DNA from: Streptomonospora sp. PA3
GTDB lineage: Bacteria > Actinomycetota > Actinomycetes > Streptosporangiales > Streptosporangiaceae
Assembly: GCF_009728995.1 (NCBI RefSeq)
Contig: NZ_VTZW01000009.1
Location: forward strand, 2,501-66,500
Length of the DNA stretch: 64,000 nt
Direction: 5' to 3'
The notes below the pieces were generated by a model, which did no database searches, was not told the DNA's origin, and was given only the letters and a program-made list of their open reading frames with translations. Shown here piece by piece: positions 1 to 9,485 of the stretch (position 1 is the stretch's first letter; every line of letters starts with the position of its first letter). The position numbers and the translations under genes are program-made.

Positions 1-559
1 CCCTGACACGACCCGGAAAAACCCACCCGACCGCGCAAACCGCGACCGAGAGGCGAACCCGGGCCCATCAAAGGAACCCCGGAACCACACCCCACACAGG
101 GGGTTGGTCCCACGGGGCCAAAACAAACTTGGCACAAAGTTGAACACGCGCTGTTGAGTTCTCAAGAAGCAACCGCTCATCCGGCACAAGCCCGAACCCG
201 CCAACCGGCCGGTTCCCCAGGCTCTTCCCAAGAGACGGAATCTCCCCGCGGACCCGAACCCCGTTCCCGGTGAAATCCCGGGGCGGGAACCGATCCGCTG
301 TGTTATGCCTTCACGTTATCAGGACCCCCGCAAACCCACCAAATCGGCGGGGTCGGAATTCCCGACTCCCAATTCCCCGCTTTCTCGCGCAGCAGCGACG
401 GCACAAAGATCCGATCGAATCTGCCGAGCACCGACCGCGCTCGAAGGAGCGCCGGGATTGGGATGCGGTCACGCCCACCGTGCGGTGTTCGCTGCGACCG
501 AGAAAGACCGCCGCCTGTGTGTGCACCACAATCGGGCGCTCCATCAGGCGACCCGACCC
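1..559 (-). promoter_or_regulatory. Leader region of a leftward 16S rRNA operon (16S gene lies outside the window)
   Basis: Read on the minus strand, this stretch has no plausible gene and contains at 165-152 the sequence TTGAGAACTCAACA, the conserved element found shortly upstream of 16S genes in actinobacteria (mycobacterial and streptomycete rrn leaders carry TTTGAGAACTCAA). It is followed toward the left edge by GC-rich segments suited to RNase III processing. The 16S gene itself would begin left of position 1 and is not seen. The short reading frames overlapping here on both strands have no family resemblance. The call rests on the leader element and the strong upstream promoter. Confidence 0.7.
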
Positions 560-588
560 ACTATAGCCACGCCCCTCCGCAATGCCAA
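560..588 (-). promoter_or_regulatory. Sigma-70-type promoter, probably rrn P1
   Basis: On the minus strand the -35 is TTGGCA (588-583) and the -10 is TATAGT (565-560), separated by exactly 17 bases. It points toward the rRNA leader at the left edge, about 400 bases ahead of the leader box. Further weaker AT-rich promoter-like segments lie around 300-330, as expected of tandem rrn promoters. Confidence 0.65.
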
Positions 589-821
589 CTCGGAGTACCG
601 GTGACGCGGGTCACTTCGGCGACCCGCGACCGAGTCCGCGCCGGAGGTGGTCCCCGGCCGGGCCCGGCCCCCACTGCGACCCCGGCGCACTCCGGCCGGC
701 AGGCGCGCGACCCTGGGGCGCGCAGGCATTCCCGCCGTCGGTCGGCACGCCCCGCCGGCGCCCTGCGGACGTGTCTCTCGCCACAAAGGCGCTCCATCGG
801 TCGCGTGTTCCATACGAGAGC

Positions 822-843
822 ATTATCTTTCTAGGAAAGTAAT
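822..843. promoter_or_regulatory. Palindromic candidate operator upstream of the quinone reductase
   Basis: CTTTC-TAG-GAAAG (827-839) is a perfect inverted repeat extended by ATTA (822-825) and TAAT (840-843). It is one of the few AT-rich stretches here and lies 29 bases before the wrbA-type start codon. Such a dyad fits a small winged-helix redox regulator of the MarR or HxlR kind, which often control quinone reductases; no regulator gene is adjacent. Confidence 0.45.
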
Positions 844-871
844 CCTACGTCGCAGTCCCCCGGAGGGAACC

Positions 872-1492
872 ATGAGCGAGCCCGTGAAGCTGAGCATCGT
901 CTACTACTCCTCCACCGGTACCGGGTACACCATCGCCCGCGAGATCGAGGAGACGGCTCAGAAGGAGGGCGCCGAGGTCCGGCTGCGCAAGGTGGCCGAG
1001 CTCGCCCCCGCTGAGGCGATCGCGAGCAACCCGGCCTGGGCCGCCAACGCCGAGGCCACCAAGGACGTCGCCGAGGCCGTGCCCGACGACGTCGTCTGGG
1101 CGGACGCCGTCATCTTCGGCTCGCCGACCCGCTACGGCAACATCACCTCGCAGCTCAAGCAGTTCATCGACCAGCTCGGGCCGCAGTGGCAGCAGGGCCT
1201 GCTCGCCGACAAGGTCTACAGCGGCTTCACCTCCACGGCCACCCTGCACGGCGGCCAGGAGTCGACCCTGCTGGCGCTGTCGAACACCTTCTACCACTTC
1301 GGCGGGATCATCGTGCCCCCCGGCTACACCGACGCCAGCAAGTTCGCCGACGGCAACCCCTACGGCACCTCCCACGTCGACGCCCAGGGCAACACCCCCG
1401 TCGACGAGGTGACGCGCACGGCCGCGCAGGTGCAGGCCCGGCGCGTGGTCCGCGTCGCCGCCGACCTCAAGGCCGGCCGGACGGCCGCCTGA
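872..1492 (+). CDS. wrbA: NAD(P)H:quinone oxidoreductase, WrbA/type IV flavodoxin-like
   Basis: This 206-residue protein is a member of the WrbA family of FMN-binding quinone reductases, which reduce quinones by two electrons and so avoid semiquinone radicals. The N-terminal beta-strand and phosphate-binding loop YYSSTGTGYTIA bind the FMN phosphate. The motif FGSPTRYGNI near residue 90 and the GGQESTLLAL stretch near 130 are typical of the family, as is the length of about 200. The ATG at 872 is preceded by GGAGGG at 862-867. The gene stands alone, with a palindrome just upstream and a terminator just downstream, so it is probably monocistronic and locally regulated. It acts in the cytoplasm. 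Confidence 0.88.
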   Translation: MSEPVKLSIVYYSSTGTGYTIAREIEETAQKEGAEVRLRKVAELAPAEAIASNPAWAANAEATKDVAEAVPDDVVWADAVIFGSPTRYGNITSQLKQFIDQLGPQWQQGLLADKVYSGFTSTATLHGGQESTLLALSNTFYHFGGIIVPPGYTDASKFADGNPYGTSHVDAQGNTPVDEVTRTAAQVQARRVVRVAADLKAGRTAA

Positions 1493-1531
1493 GGCGCGCC
1501 TGAGCGCGCAGGAGCGCACGACGCCTCCGCA

Positions 1532-1562
1532 GAGGGGGCCGCACCCGCGGCCTCCTCTTTTT
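1532..1562 (+). terminator. Rho-independent terminator after wrbA
   Basis: An 11-base-pair stem (1532-1542 with 1547-1557, one G-U pair), a four-base ACCC loop and a run of five T (1558-1562) follow the wrbA stop by about 40 bases. It may also serve the convergent gene ending at 1607. Confidence 0.8.
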
Positions 1563-1606
1563 CGTGTCCGGGTTCCGGCCGCCGCGGGCTCCAGGCTCCG
1601 CCGGCG

Positions 1607-1927
1607 CTACTGCGGCCCGGCGGCCTCCCAGTTCACGCGCAGGGCCGCCTCCGAGCCCGCCATCCACAGCGCGAAGGCGAGGTAACCGGCCTCGAAGGCG
1701 ACCAGATCGCCGTCCCAGCGCGCCGGGGATTCGCGGTGCCGGGAACGCAGCAGGAGGACGCCCGCGGCGAGGTTGATGCCGGCCCATACGCCGTTGGCCA
1801 CGGGACCCGAATCCCGGCCGGCCAGCGGGGTGAGGTGGCGCCGCCCGCTCGCGGCGGTGGCGAGGTGCGGGGCGCTGTTGGCGATCAGCAGTCCGGCGGC
1901 GAAGGAGCGGAGTCGTCTGCGCGTCAT
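1607..1927 (-). CDS. Small conserved hypothetical membrane protein
   Basis: A 106-residue protein starting MTRRRLRSFAAGLL with hydrophobic segments near residues 8-22, 44-58 and 76-94, probably three or four short membrane passes. The phrase NSAPHLATAASGRRHLTPL resembles small unnamed actinobacterial membrane proteins; no function is known to me. The ATG at 1927 has no clear ribosome site, but TAGCCT lies 8 bases upstream, so the message may be leaderless. A reading frame extension to 2029 is possible but its added residues look non-coding. It converges with wrbA and follows the GH5 gene on the same strand. Confidence 0.6.
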   Translation of the reverse strand: MTRRRLRSFAAGLLIANSAPHLATAASGRRHLTPLAGRDSGPVANGVWAGINLAAGVLLLRSRHRESPARWDGDLVAFEAGYLAFALWMAGSEAALRVNWEAAGPQ

Positions 1928-2076
1928 GACGCACCAGGCTAGGCCGGGCCCGGGGATCGCGCCATGCCCGGATGCGGACATGTCGACAGGCCGATTCGGC
2001 GGCACAGGGACATGGAGACAGGACCGCACGGGGATAGGGGCTGCGGCCGGGGCCCGGCGGCGGATCTCCGCGGGGT

Positions 2077-2090
2077 TGGGAGCGCTCCCG
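2077..2090. promoter_or_regulatory. CebR/CelR-like operator box
   Basis: TGGGAGCGCTCCCG matches 13 of 14 bases of TGGGAGCGCTCCCA, the operator of the cellobiose-responsive LacI-family regulators CelR (Thermobifida) and CebR (Streptomyces). It lies 48 bases beyond the GH5 stop and 150 bases upstream of the small membrane gene at 1927, so its target is unclear. No CebR gene is in the window. Confidence 0.55.
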
Positions 2091-2137
2091 GAACGGAGTT
2101 CCGCCGCCGGACTACTGGGTGGTCCCGCGCTGCACCG

Positions 2138-3487
2138 CTAGCTCGCGGAGCAGGTGAGCTCCGGGACCGGGTTGGTGCCGCTGTACGTGCCCTGCAGCCC
2201 GAAGGACGTGCTCTGCCCGGCCGACAGCGTGCCGTTGTATGCGACGTTGGTCGCCGTCACCTGCGAACCGCTGGAGCTGACCTCGGCGTTCCAGGCGCTG
2301 CTGACGCTCTGGCCGTCGGCGTAGGTCCAGGTGACCTCCCAGCCGTCCACGCCCTCCTGGGCGGTGACGGTGACCTGGGCGACGAAGCCGCTACCCCACT
2401 CGTTCTGGACCGTGTAGTCGGCCGTGCATCCGTCACCGGTGGTCGGCGGTTCGGTGGGGTCCGGGTCCGGCGGCTCCGTGGGGTCGGGATCCGGCTCGGT
2501 CCCGCCGTCGTAGACGCCGGCGGTCTCGGCCGTGGCGACGATCCCGTCGGGCCCGTTGAACAGTCGCTCGCCCCAGGAGGTCAGGCTGCTGGGGTCGAAG
2601 TCGTTCGTCAGGTCCAGGTAGTCGACGCCGCCGCTGTTGCCGCTGTAGGACCAGCCCAGGTAGCCCACGCCGAGCTGCTCGGCGGTGGCCATGATCGCGT
2701 CCTCGTCGGGGTTGCCGTCGCTGTGGTCGTGGCCGAACTCGCCGACGACGATGGGCAGCCCGTTGTCGACGTAGTAACCCAGGTAGTCCTGGATCCGCGA
2801 CGCCTGCTCGTAGACCCCGTACATGTGGATGTCGAACAGGACGTTGCGGTCCGGGTCGCTCTCGAACACCTGCGCGGCGTTGTCGCGCATGGTGTTGGTC
2901 CAGTCCTGGCCCCAGTTGGGGGCGTCGACCATCAGGGTGTGCTCATAGCCCGCAGCGCGCAGGCGCTCGATGGCCGCGGAGGTGTCGGCCGCCCAGCTCT
3001 CATAGCCCTGGTTGCCGTAGGGCTCGTTGCCGATGTTGAGGATCGTGTAAGCCTCCTGGCCCTCCAGCGCGCTTTGGATGTCGATCCAGTAGTCCACCGC
3101 CTGGTCCAGGCTGGAGGCCGCGCTCTCCTCGCCGTAGCCGGTGGTGTCGTGCACCTCCAGCACGCAGATGAGCCGGTGCTCCTTGCACTCGCTGATGACG
3201 CCGGCGACGTCGGCCGCGTCGTTGCGCGTCCATCGGACGCCGTTGCTCAGCACGACGCGGACCGCGTTGGCGCCCAGCGAGGCGATCTCGCCGAACGACT
3301 CGGTCTCGCCGGTGAACCAGGAATGCGGATGGTTGACGCCGCGCATGACGAACGCCTTGCCGCTGGCGTCGACGAGGCGGCCGTTCTGGATGTGGAACCC
3401 GGTCTCGGCGCTTGCGGGCTGGATCGCGAGGAGGGACAGGACGAGGGTGAATACCGCCGAGGCGGCTAAGGCGAGGCGTGTTCGCAT
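2138..3487 (-). CDS. Secreted GH5 endo-beta-mannanase with C-terminal CBM2
   Basis: A 449-residue exported glycoside hydrolase. Residues 1-27 are a signal peptide ending ASA. The GH5 clan-A barrel spans about 30-325, with the acid/base Glu155 in NIGNEPYG and the nucleophile Glu250 in VVGEFGHDH. Phrases such as VMRGVNHPHSWF and GWSYSGNSGGVDYLDL are typical of actinobacterial mannanases (Thermobifida Man5A type), so endo-1,4-beta-mannosidase is likelier than cellulase. A Pro/Asp/Thr linker (about 326-350) joins a CBM2 module starting CTADYTVQNEWGSGF, which binds crystalline cellulose. The ATG at 3487 has a GGGGAA ribosome site and gives a normal signal peptide; the longer frame to 3583 does not. 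It acts outside the cell on plant hemicellulose. Confidence 0.9.
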   Translation of the reverse strand: MRTRLALAASAVFTLVLSLLAIQPASAETGFHIQNGRLVDASGKAFVMRGVNHPHSWFTGETESFGEIASLGANAVRVVLSNGVRWTRNDAADVAGVISECKEHRLICVLEVHDTTGYGEESAASSLDQAVDYWIDIQSALEGQEAYTILNIGNEPYGNQGYESWAADTSAAIERLRAAGYEHTLMVDAPNWGQDWTNTMRDNAAQVFESDPDRNVLFDIHMYGVYEQASRIQDYLGYYVDNGLPIVVGEFGHDHSDGNPDEDAIMATAEQLGVGYLGWSYSGNSGGVDYLDLTNDFDPSSLTSWGERLFNGPDGIVATAETAGVYDGGTEPDPDPTEPPDPDPTEPPTTGDGCTADYTVQNEWGSGFVAQVTVTAQEGVDGWEVTWTYADGQSVSSAWNAEVSSSGSQVTATNVAYNGTLSAGQSTSFGLQGTYSGTNPVPELTCSAS

Positions 3488-3582
3488 GTTGTTCCCCAAG
3501 GTGGATGTCGTCTCGGGTCGTGGACCCGGAACGTGCGGACGTACCGGCCGGCCGGACGGCTTCCCCCTGTTGCGCCCTCGCA

Positions 3583-3625
3583 ACTATAAGCGACGTGACT
3601 TACTTAACTCAACTGTCTAAGTAAG
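3583..3625 (-). promoter_or_regulatory. Promoter of the GH5 gene with an overlapping inverted repeat
   Basis: On the minus strand TTGAGT (3612-3607) and TATAGT (3588-3583), 18 bases apart, form a good sigma-70 promoter about 95 bases ahead of the GH5 start. An 8-bp inverted repeat, CTTACTTA (3599-3606) and TAAGTAAG (3618-3625) with an 11-base gap, straddles the -35, where a repressor would block polymerase. It does not resemble a CebR box. Confidence 0.6.
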
Positions 3626-3728
3626 ATCCTTCCGCGCGATGTGACCGCCTCCTCGCTCTCGGCGCATGTCCGCGGGCGCGCCCCGCAAGCGCCCGCGGCA
3701 CTACCGGCGACGACTTCGGAAGGGGCCG

Positions 3729-5339
3729 CTATCCCCCTGCCGAGGGCGGCGGGTCGGCTTCGACCGGCGCGCCGCCCCGCTCCATCCGCCACCACCGGGT
3801 GATCCCGATATCGGCGAGGAAGGCGGTGTCGTGCCCCGCCACGATCAGCGCGCCCCGGTAGGCGGCCAGCGCCTCGGTCAGCCGGCCGACGCTGTCCAGG
3901 TCGAGGTTGTTGGTCGGCTCGTCGAGCAGGAGCAGCTGCGGCGGCGGGTCGGCCAGCAGCAGGCAGGCCAGCGTGACGCGGAACCGCTCCCCGCCCGAGA
4001 GGACCCCGGCCGCGTCCGAGAGCCTGTCGCCGCGGACGAGGAACCGGGCGAGGTCGGCCCGCACCCGCTGCGGCGCGGCCGAGGGCGCGGCGGCACGCAC
4101 GTTGTCGAGCACGCTCAGCGAGTCGTCGAGGATGTCCAGGCGCTGGGGCAGGTAGCCGACGCGATCGGCGACGCGCGCGACCGTCACCGCCGGGTGCGCC
4201 CCCGAGCCGGTGATCGCCCGCAGCAGGGTGGTCTTGCCCGTACCGTTGTCGCCGGTCAGCGCGATGCGCTCGGGGCCGCGCACATAGCTGCGGCCGTGCG
4301 GCCCGTCCAGCTCCAGCATGGTGCGGCCGGCGGGCACGGCGGTCTCGGGCAGCCGGATGCGGATGCGGTCGTCGTCGCGCACCGCGGCCTCGGATTCGGC
4401 CAGCGCCTGCTCGGCCTCCTCCACTTTGCCCGCGTGCATGATGTGGTGCTTGGCCGCGGAGACCTGGGCATCACCCCGGCGCTGGTTCATCACGACCTTG
4501 GGCTCGCGCTTGATCGCGTTCATCTTGCGGCCGTAGCGCGCCCGGCGGTCGAGCTTGGTCTGCGCCTCGATGAGCTGGCGCCGCTCCCGGCGGACGCCGG
4601 CCGCGGCGGTGCGGACGGCGCGCTGGGCGGCCTCCTGCTCGGCGGCGAGCTGCTCGGTGTAGGCGGAGTAGTTCCCGCCCCAGATGCGGATACGGCCTTC
4701 GCGCAGTTCGGCGATGCGGTCGACCCGCTCCAGCAGCTCCCTGTCGTGGGTGACGACGACGAGCACTCCGCGCCAGGTCTCGACGGCCTCGTACAGCAGG
4801 GCGCGGGCCCTGGCGTCGAGGTTGTTGGTGGGCTCGTCCAGGAGGGTGACGGCGGGCCGGCGCAGGATGAGCCCGGCGAGCCCGGTGAGGACCGCTTCCC
4901 CGCCGGACAGGGACGCGACCGTGCGGTCCAGCGGATCGTCGCCCAGCACGATGCCGAACCGCTCCAGCTCGGCGGCCGCACGCTCCTCGATGTCCCAGTC
5001 GTCGCCGACGGCGGCGAAGTTGTCCTCGGAGGCGTCGCCGGACTCGATCGCGCGCAGGGCGGTGCGGACGGGGGCGATGCCCAGGAGCTCGGCGACGCTC
5101 TGGCCGGTGTCGAGGGTGACGCGCTGTTCGAGGCAGCCGATGTCGCCGTCCACCCGGACGCTGCCCGACGCGGGGGTGAGCCGCCCCGTGATGAGTTTGA
5201 GCAGGGTCGACTTGCCGGAGCCGTTCAGGCCGATCAGCCCGGTGCGGCCGGTGTCGAAGGCGGCGTTCAGCCCCGAGAAGACAGGGGTGCCGTCGGGCCA
5301 GTCGAAGGCGAGTTCGGAGCAGACGATGGAGTGGGGCAT
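3729..5339 (-). CDS. ABC-F family ATPase (ribosome-associated)
   Basis: A 536-residue soluble protein with two ABC ATPase domains and no membrane segments, the ABC-F layout. Domain 1 has Walker A GLNGSGKST (37-45), signature LSGGE and LLDEPTNNLD. Domain 2 has GDNGTGKTT, LSGGE and a second LLDEPTNNLD. The charged inter-domain linker (about 230-310) corresponds to the P-site tRNA interaction motif. Family members bind the ribosomal E site and either aid translation or displace antibiotics; the actinomycete branch contains macrolide and lincosamide resistance proteins, but the drug cannot be told from sequence. The ATG at 5339 follows GGGAGG. It is a single gene between two carbohydrase genes. 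Resistance is inference. Confidence 0.85.
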   Translation of the reverse strand: MPHSIVCSELAFDWPDGTPVFSGLNAAFDTGRTGLIGLNGSGKSTLLKLITGRLTPASGSVRVDGDIGCLEQRVTLDTGQSVAELLGIAPVRTALRAIESGDASEDNFAAVGDDWDIEERAAAELERFGIVLGDDPLDRTVASLSGGEAVLTGLAGLILRRPAVTLLDEPTNNLDARARALLYEAVETWRGVLVVVTHDRELLERVDRIAELREGRIRIWGGNYSAYTEQLAAEQEAAQRAVRTAAAGVRRERRQLIEAQTKLDRRARYGRKMNAIKREPKVVMNQRRGDAQVSAAKHHIMHAGKVEEAEQALAESEAAVRDDDRIRIRLPETAVPAGRTMLELDGPHGRSYVRGPERIALTGDNGTGKTTLLRAITGSGAHPAVTVARVADRVGYLPQRLDILDDSLSVLDNVRAAAPSAAPQRVRADLARFLVRGDRLSDAAGVLSGGERFRVTLACLLLADPPPQLLLLDEPTNNLDLDSVGRLTEALAAYRGALIVAGHDTAFLADIGITRWWRMERGGAPVEADPPPSAGG

Positions 5340-5552
5340 GGGACCTCCCGGCGCGGAGCCGACGGAACGGGCAGGATGGGCGCGGTTCCGTTGGTGATGC
5401 GCATCGGGAAGGGTGCCTCCGTGTGGTCGGGAACGTCCGCAGCGGGCGTCGCACCCGCGGGAACGAGATTCCCATCCGGCCGGCCGGCGGCGCAAAGGGT
5501 TTTTCCGGCCCCGTGCCGGGCCTGCTCCGCCCGGGCCGCCGCGGCAGACGAA

Positions 5553-5587
5553 GCGGCCGCGCCGGTGGGCAGGGCCGGCGCGGCCGC
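5553..5587 (-). terminator. Strong GC hairpin after the GH3 gene
   Basis: A perfect 13-bp stem (5553-5565 with 5575-5587) with a nine-base loop lies 38 bases beyond the GH3 stop. It has no clean T-run on the minus strand, as is common for actinobacterial terminators. Confidence 0.6.
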
Positions 5588-5624
5588 GGTTGCGGTCAGG
5601 CCCTTTCGCCGGGGCCGAACGGGG

Positions 5625-7490
<1,866 letters not shown>

Positions 7491-7601
7491 ATTCGACCTC
7501 CTGACTGTGCGCCTCGCGGCGCTCGGAAAACCCGGCGGCCCCACCCCCGGCACGCGCCCCGACGGGCGTTTCAGCTCAGTCCTCGGCGTCGTCGCCGCAC
7601 C

Positions 7602-7630
7602 ACTCTAACTGGAAATAAAGTTGCCGTAAA
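7602..7630 (-). promoter_or_regulatory. Candidate promoter of the GH3 gene
   Basis: On the minus strand TTTACG (7630-7625) and TAGAGT (7607-7602) are 17 bases apart within a locally AT-rich patch, giving a leader of about 105 bases. The rest of this spacer, to 7843, shows no gene or clear regulatory element. Confidence 0.45.
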
Positions 7631-7843
7631 TAACGCTCCGTGTGAACGCAAAAGCGCCGTGTGCCCGGGCCGCCGCATAGCTGCGCAGCATGGTCCTTCT
7701 GCGCTGCGCGGGCATCGCGGCGCACAGGCGGCTGCCGGGATTTTGCCCGGCGCTGACCCCGGCTAGCCCGAGCCGCCGGGCTTCGCTCACGCGCGAGAAG
7801 GCACGCGGCGGGGGTGTCCCGGCTCCGCTCCGGGGCGGCCGGC

Positions 7844-8938
7844 TCAGGCGTCGTAGTCGACGGCGACCTCGGTGGTGACCGGGTAGGACTGGCACGTCAG
7901 CACGAACCCCTCCGCCACCTCGGCGTCCTCCAGCGCGAAGTTGCGCCGCATCTCGACCTCGCCTGCGGTGACCTTGGCGCGGCAGGTGCCGCACACTCCT
8001 CCGCGGCAGGCGAACGGCAGGTCCGCGCGCACCGCCTGGGCGGCGTCGAGCACGCTCGCGCCGGCGGGCATCGGCGCGCCGGTGCTGCGGCCGTCGAGCA
8101 CGAACGCGAGGCTGCCGGCCTCCTGCGCCGTGCCCGCGGCCTCGGCGCGGCGCGGCGGCGGAGGCGGCGCGTCGACGTGGAACAGCTCTCGGTGCACCCG
8201 ATCGGCGGGCATGCCGAGCTCGGCCAGCACCGCCCGCGCGCCCTCGGTCATCGCGAAGGGACCGCACAGCCACACGTGGTCGGTTCCGCGCAGGTTGACG
8301 AGGGCCTCCAGCACCCGCCGCAGCCGATCGGGGTCCAGCCGCCCGGAGAGCAGTTCGGCGTCGCGGGGCTCGCGGGAGAGCACGTGGAGGAGTTGGAAGC
8401 GGTCGGGGAAGCGGTTCTTCAGGTCGGCGAGCTCCTCGGCGAACATGGCGGTGCGCGAGGTGCGGTTGCCGTAGATCAGGGACACCTCGGCGGCGGGGTG
8501 GGCCGCCAGCAGCGACGCCGCGATCGAGAGCAGCGGCGTGATGCCCGATCCGGCGGCGATGAGCAGGTGGCGCCCGTCCTGGCCGGGCTCGGCGCGGAAC
8601 GAGCCCGAGGGCGTGGCCACCTCGACCTCGTGGCCGGGGGCGACCTCCCGCAGCAGCCAGCCGGAGAACAGCCCGCCGGGCACCTCGCGCACGCCGATGC
8701 GCAGCGGCCCGCCCGCGGGGGAGCAGACCGAGTAGGTGCGCCGGTGCTCGCGCCCGCCGATCCGGCGGCGCAGGGTCACGGACTGCCCCGGCCGGAAGGC
8801 GTAGTCGGCGGCCAGCTCGGGCGGGACCTCGAACGTGACCGCGGCCGCGTCCGGGCACAAAGGCTCGACGGTGGCGACGCGCAGCGTGTGGAAGGCCGGG
8901 GCCGTGCGCCGCCGCGGCTCGGTGGAGGTGGCGGTCAC
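7844..8938 (-). CDS. paaE: Phenylacetyl-CoA 1,2-epoxidase reductase subunit PaaE
   Basis: A 364-residue reductase that passes electrons from NADPH to the di-iron centre of PaaA. The FAD-binding ferredoxin-reductase domain comes first, with RRTYSVCS binding flavin and IAAGSGITPL binding NADP. The C-terminal plant-type 2Fe-2S ferredoxin domain has the cluster cysteines CRGGVCGTC and a distal TCQSYP. This is the normal PaaE domain order. The GTG start lies one base after the paaD stop, so translation is coupled. It is the last gene of the operon paaABCDE. Confidence 0.95.
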   Translation of the reverse strand: MTATSTEPRRRTAPAFHTLRVATVEPLCPDAAAVTFEVPPELAADYAFRPGQSVTLRRRIGGREHRRTYSVCSPAGGPLRIGVREVPGGLFSGWLLREVAPGHEVEVATPSGSFRAEPGQDGRHLLIAAGSGITPLLSIAASLLAAHPAAEVSLIYGNRTSRTAMFAEELADLKNRFPDRFQLLHVLSREPRDAELLSGRLDPDRLRRVLEALVNLRGTDHVWLCGPFAMTEGARAVLAELGMPADRVHRELFHVDAPPPPPRRAEAAGTAQEAGSLAFVLDGRSTGAPMPAGASVLDAAQAVRADLPFACRGGVCGTCRAKVTAGEVEMRRNFALEDAEVAEGFVLTCQSYPVTTEVAVDYDA

Positions 8939-8939
8939 C

Positions 8940-9485
8940 TCAGATCTCCTTCATGTGCTCGAAGGGCTCCGCGCACGAGGTGCAGCGGTAGAGCGCTTTG
9001 CAGGCGGTGGATCCGAACTCCGAGGTGAGCTCGGCGGTGTGGGAACCGCAGCGGGGGCAGTGCGCCTCGCGCCGACGCGGGGTCAGCGACAGCGGCATCG
9101 GGCCGTCACTTCGGGGCGCGGGGCCGGGGGGAGAGACGCCGTGCTCGGCGAGCAGGCGTCGGCCGCGCTCGGTGATCATGTCGGTGCTCCACGGCGGGTA
9201 CAGCACCGTGCGCACCTCGACGCGGGCGAACCCGGCGGCGCGCAGGGCGCTGTCGAGGTCGGCGCGGATGGCGCCGATCGCCGGGCAGCCGGAGTAGGTG
9301 GGGGTGATGGCGACGACGGCGCCGCCCTCGCCGTCGGCCTCGACCTCGCGCAGCACGCCCAGGTCGGCCAGGGTCAGCATGGGCAGTTCGGGGTCGGTGA
9401 CCGCCGCGGCGGCCTGCCGGGCGCGCCGCCTGGCGTCCGCGGTCCCGTCGGGTTCCGCCGCGGTCCCGCTGCGCTCGGCGTTCAC
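8940..9485 (-). CDS. paaD: Phenylacetate degradation protein PaaD (MIP18/DUF59 family)
   Basis: A 181-residue MIP18-family protein needed for maturation of the phenylacetyl-CoA epoxidase, probably in iron-sulfur or di-iron assembly. The DUF59 domain carries TYSGCPAIGAIRADL. The C-terminal zinc-ribbon-like part has CPRCGSH and CTSC pairs (about residues 142-175), standard in PaaD. Two in-frame GTG codons begin the gene at 9488 and 9485. The second is preferred: GAGGGG is better spaced and it forms the usual four-base GTGA overlap with the paaC stop. Confidence 0.92.
   Translation of the reverse strand: MNAERSGTAAEPDGTADARRRARQAAAAVTDPELPMLTLADLGVLREVEADGEGGAVVAITPTYSGCPAIGAIRADLDSALRAAGFARVEVRTVLYPPWSTDMITERGRRLLAEHGVSPPGPAPRSDGPMPLSLTPRRREAHCPRCGSHTAELTSEFGSTACKALYRCTSCAEPFEHMKEI

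Noticed and set aside
5340-5552. Possible leader peptide or riboswitch upstream of the ABC-F gene
   Set aside because: No short frame with a ribosome site followed by alternative hairpins, and no recognisable riboswitch core.
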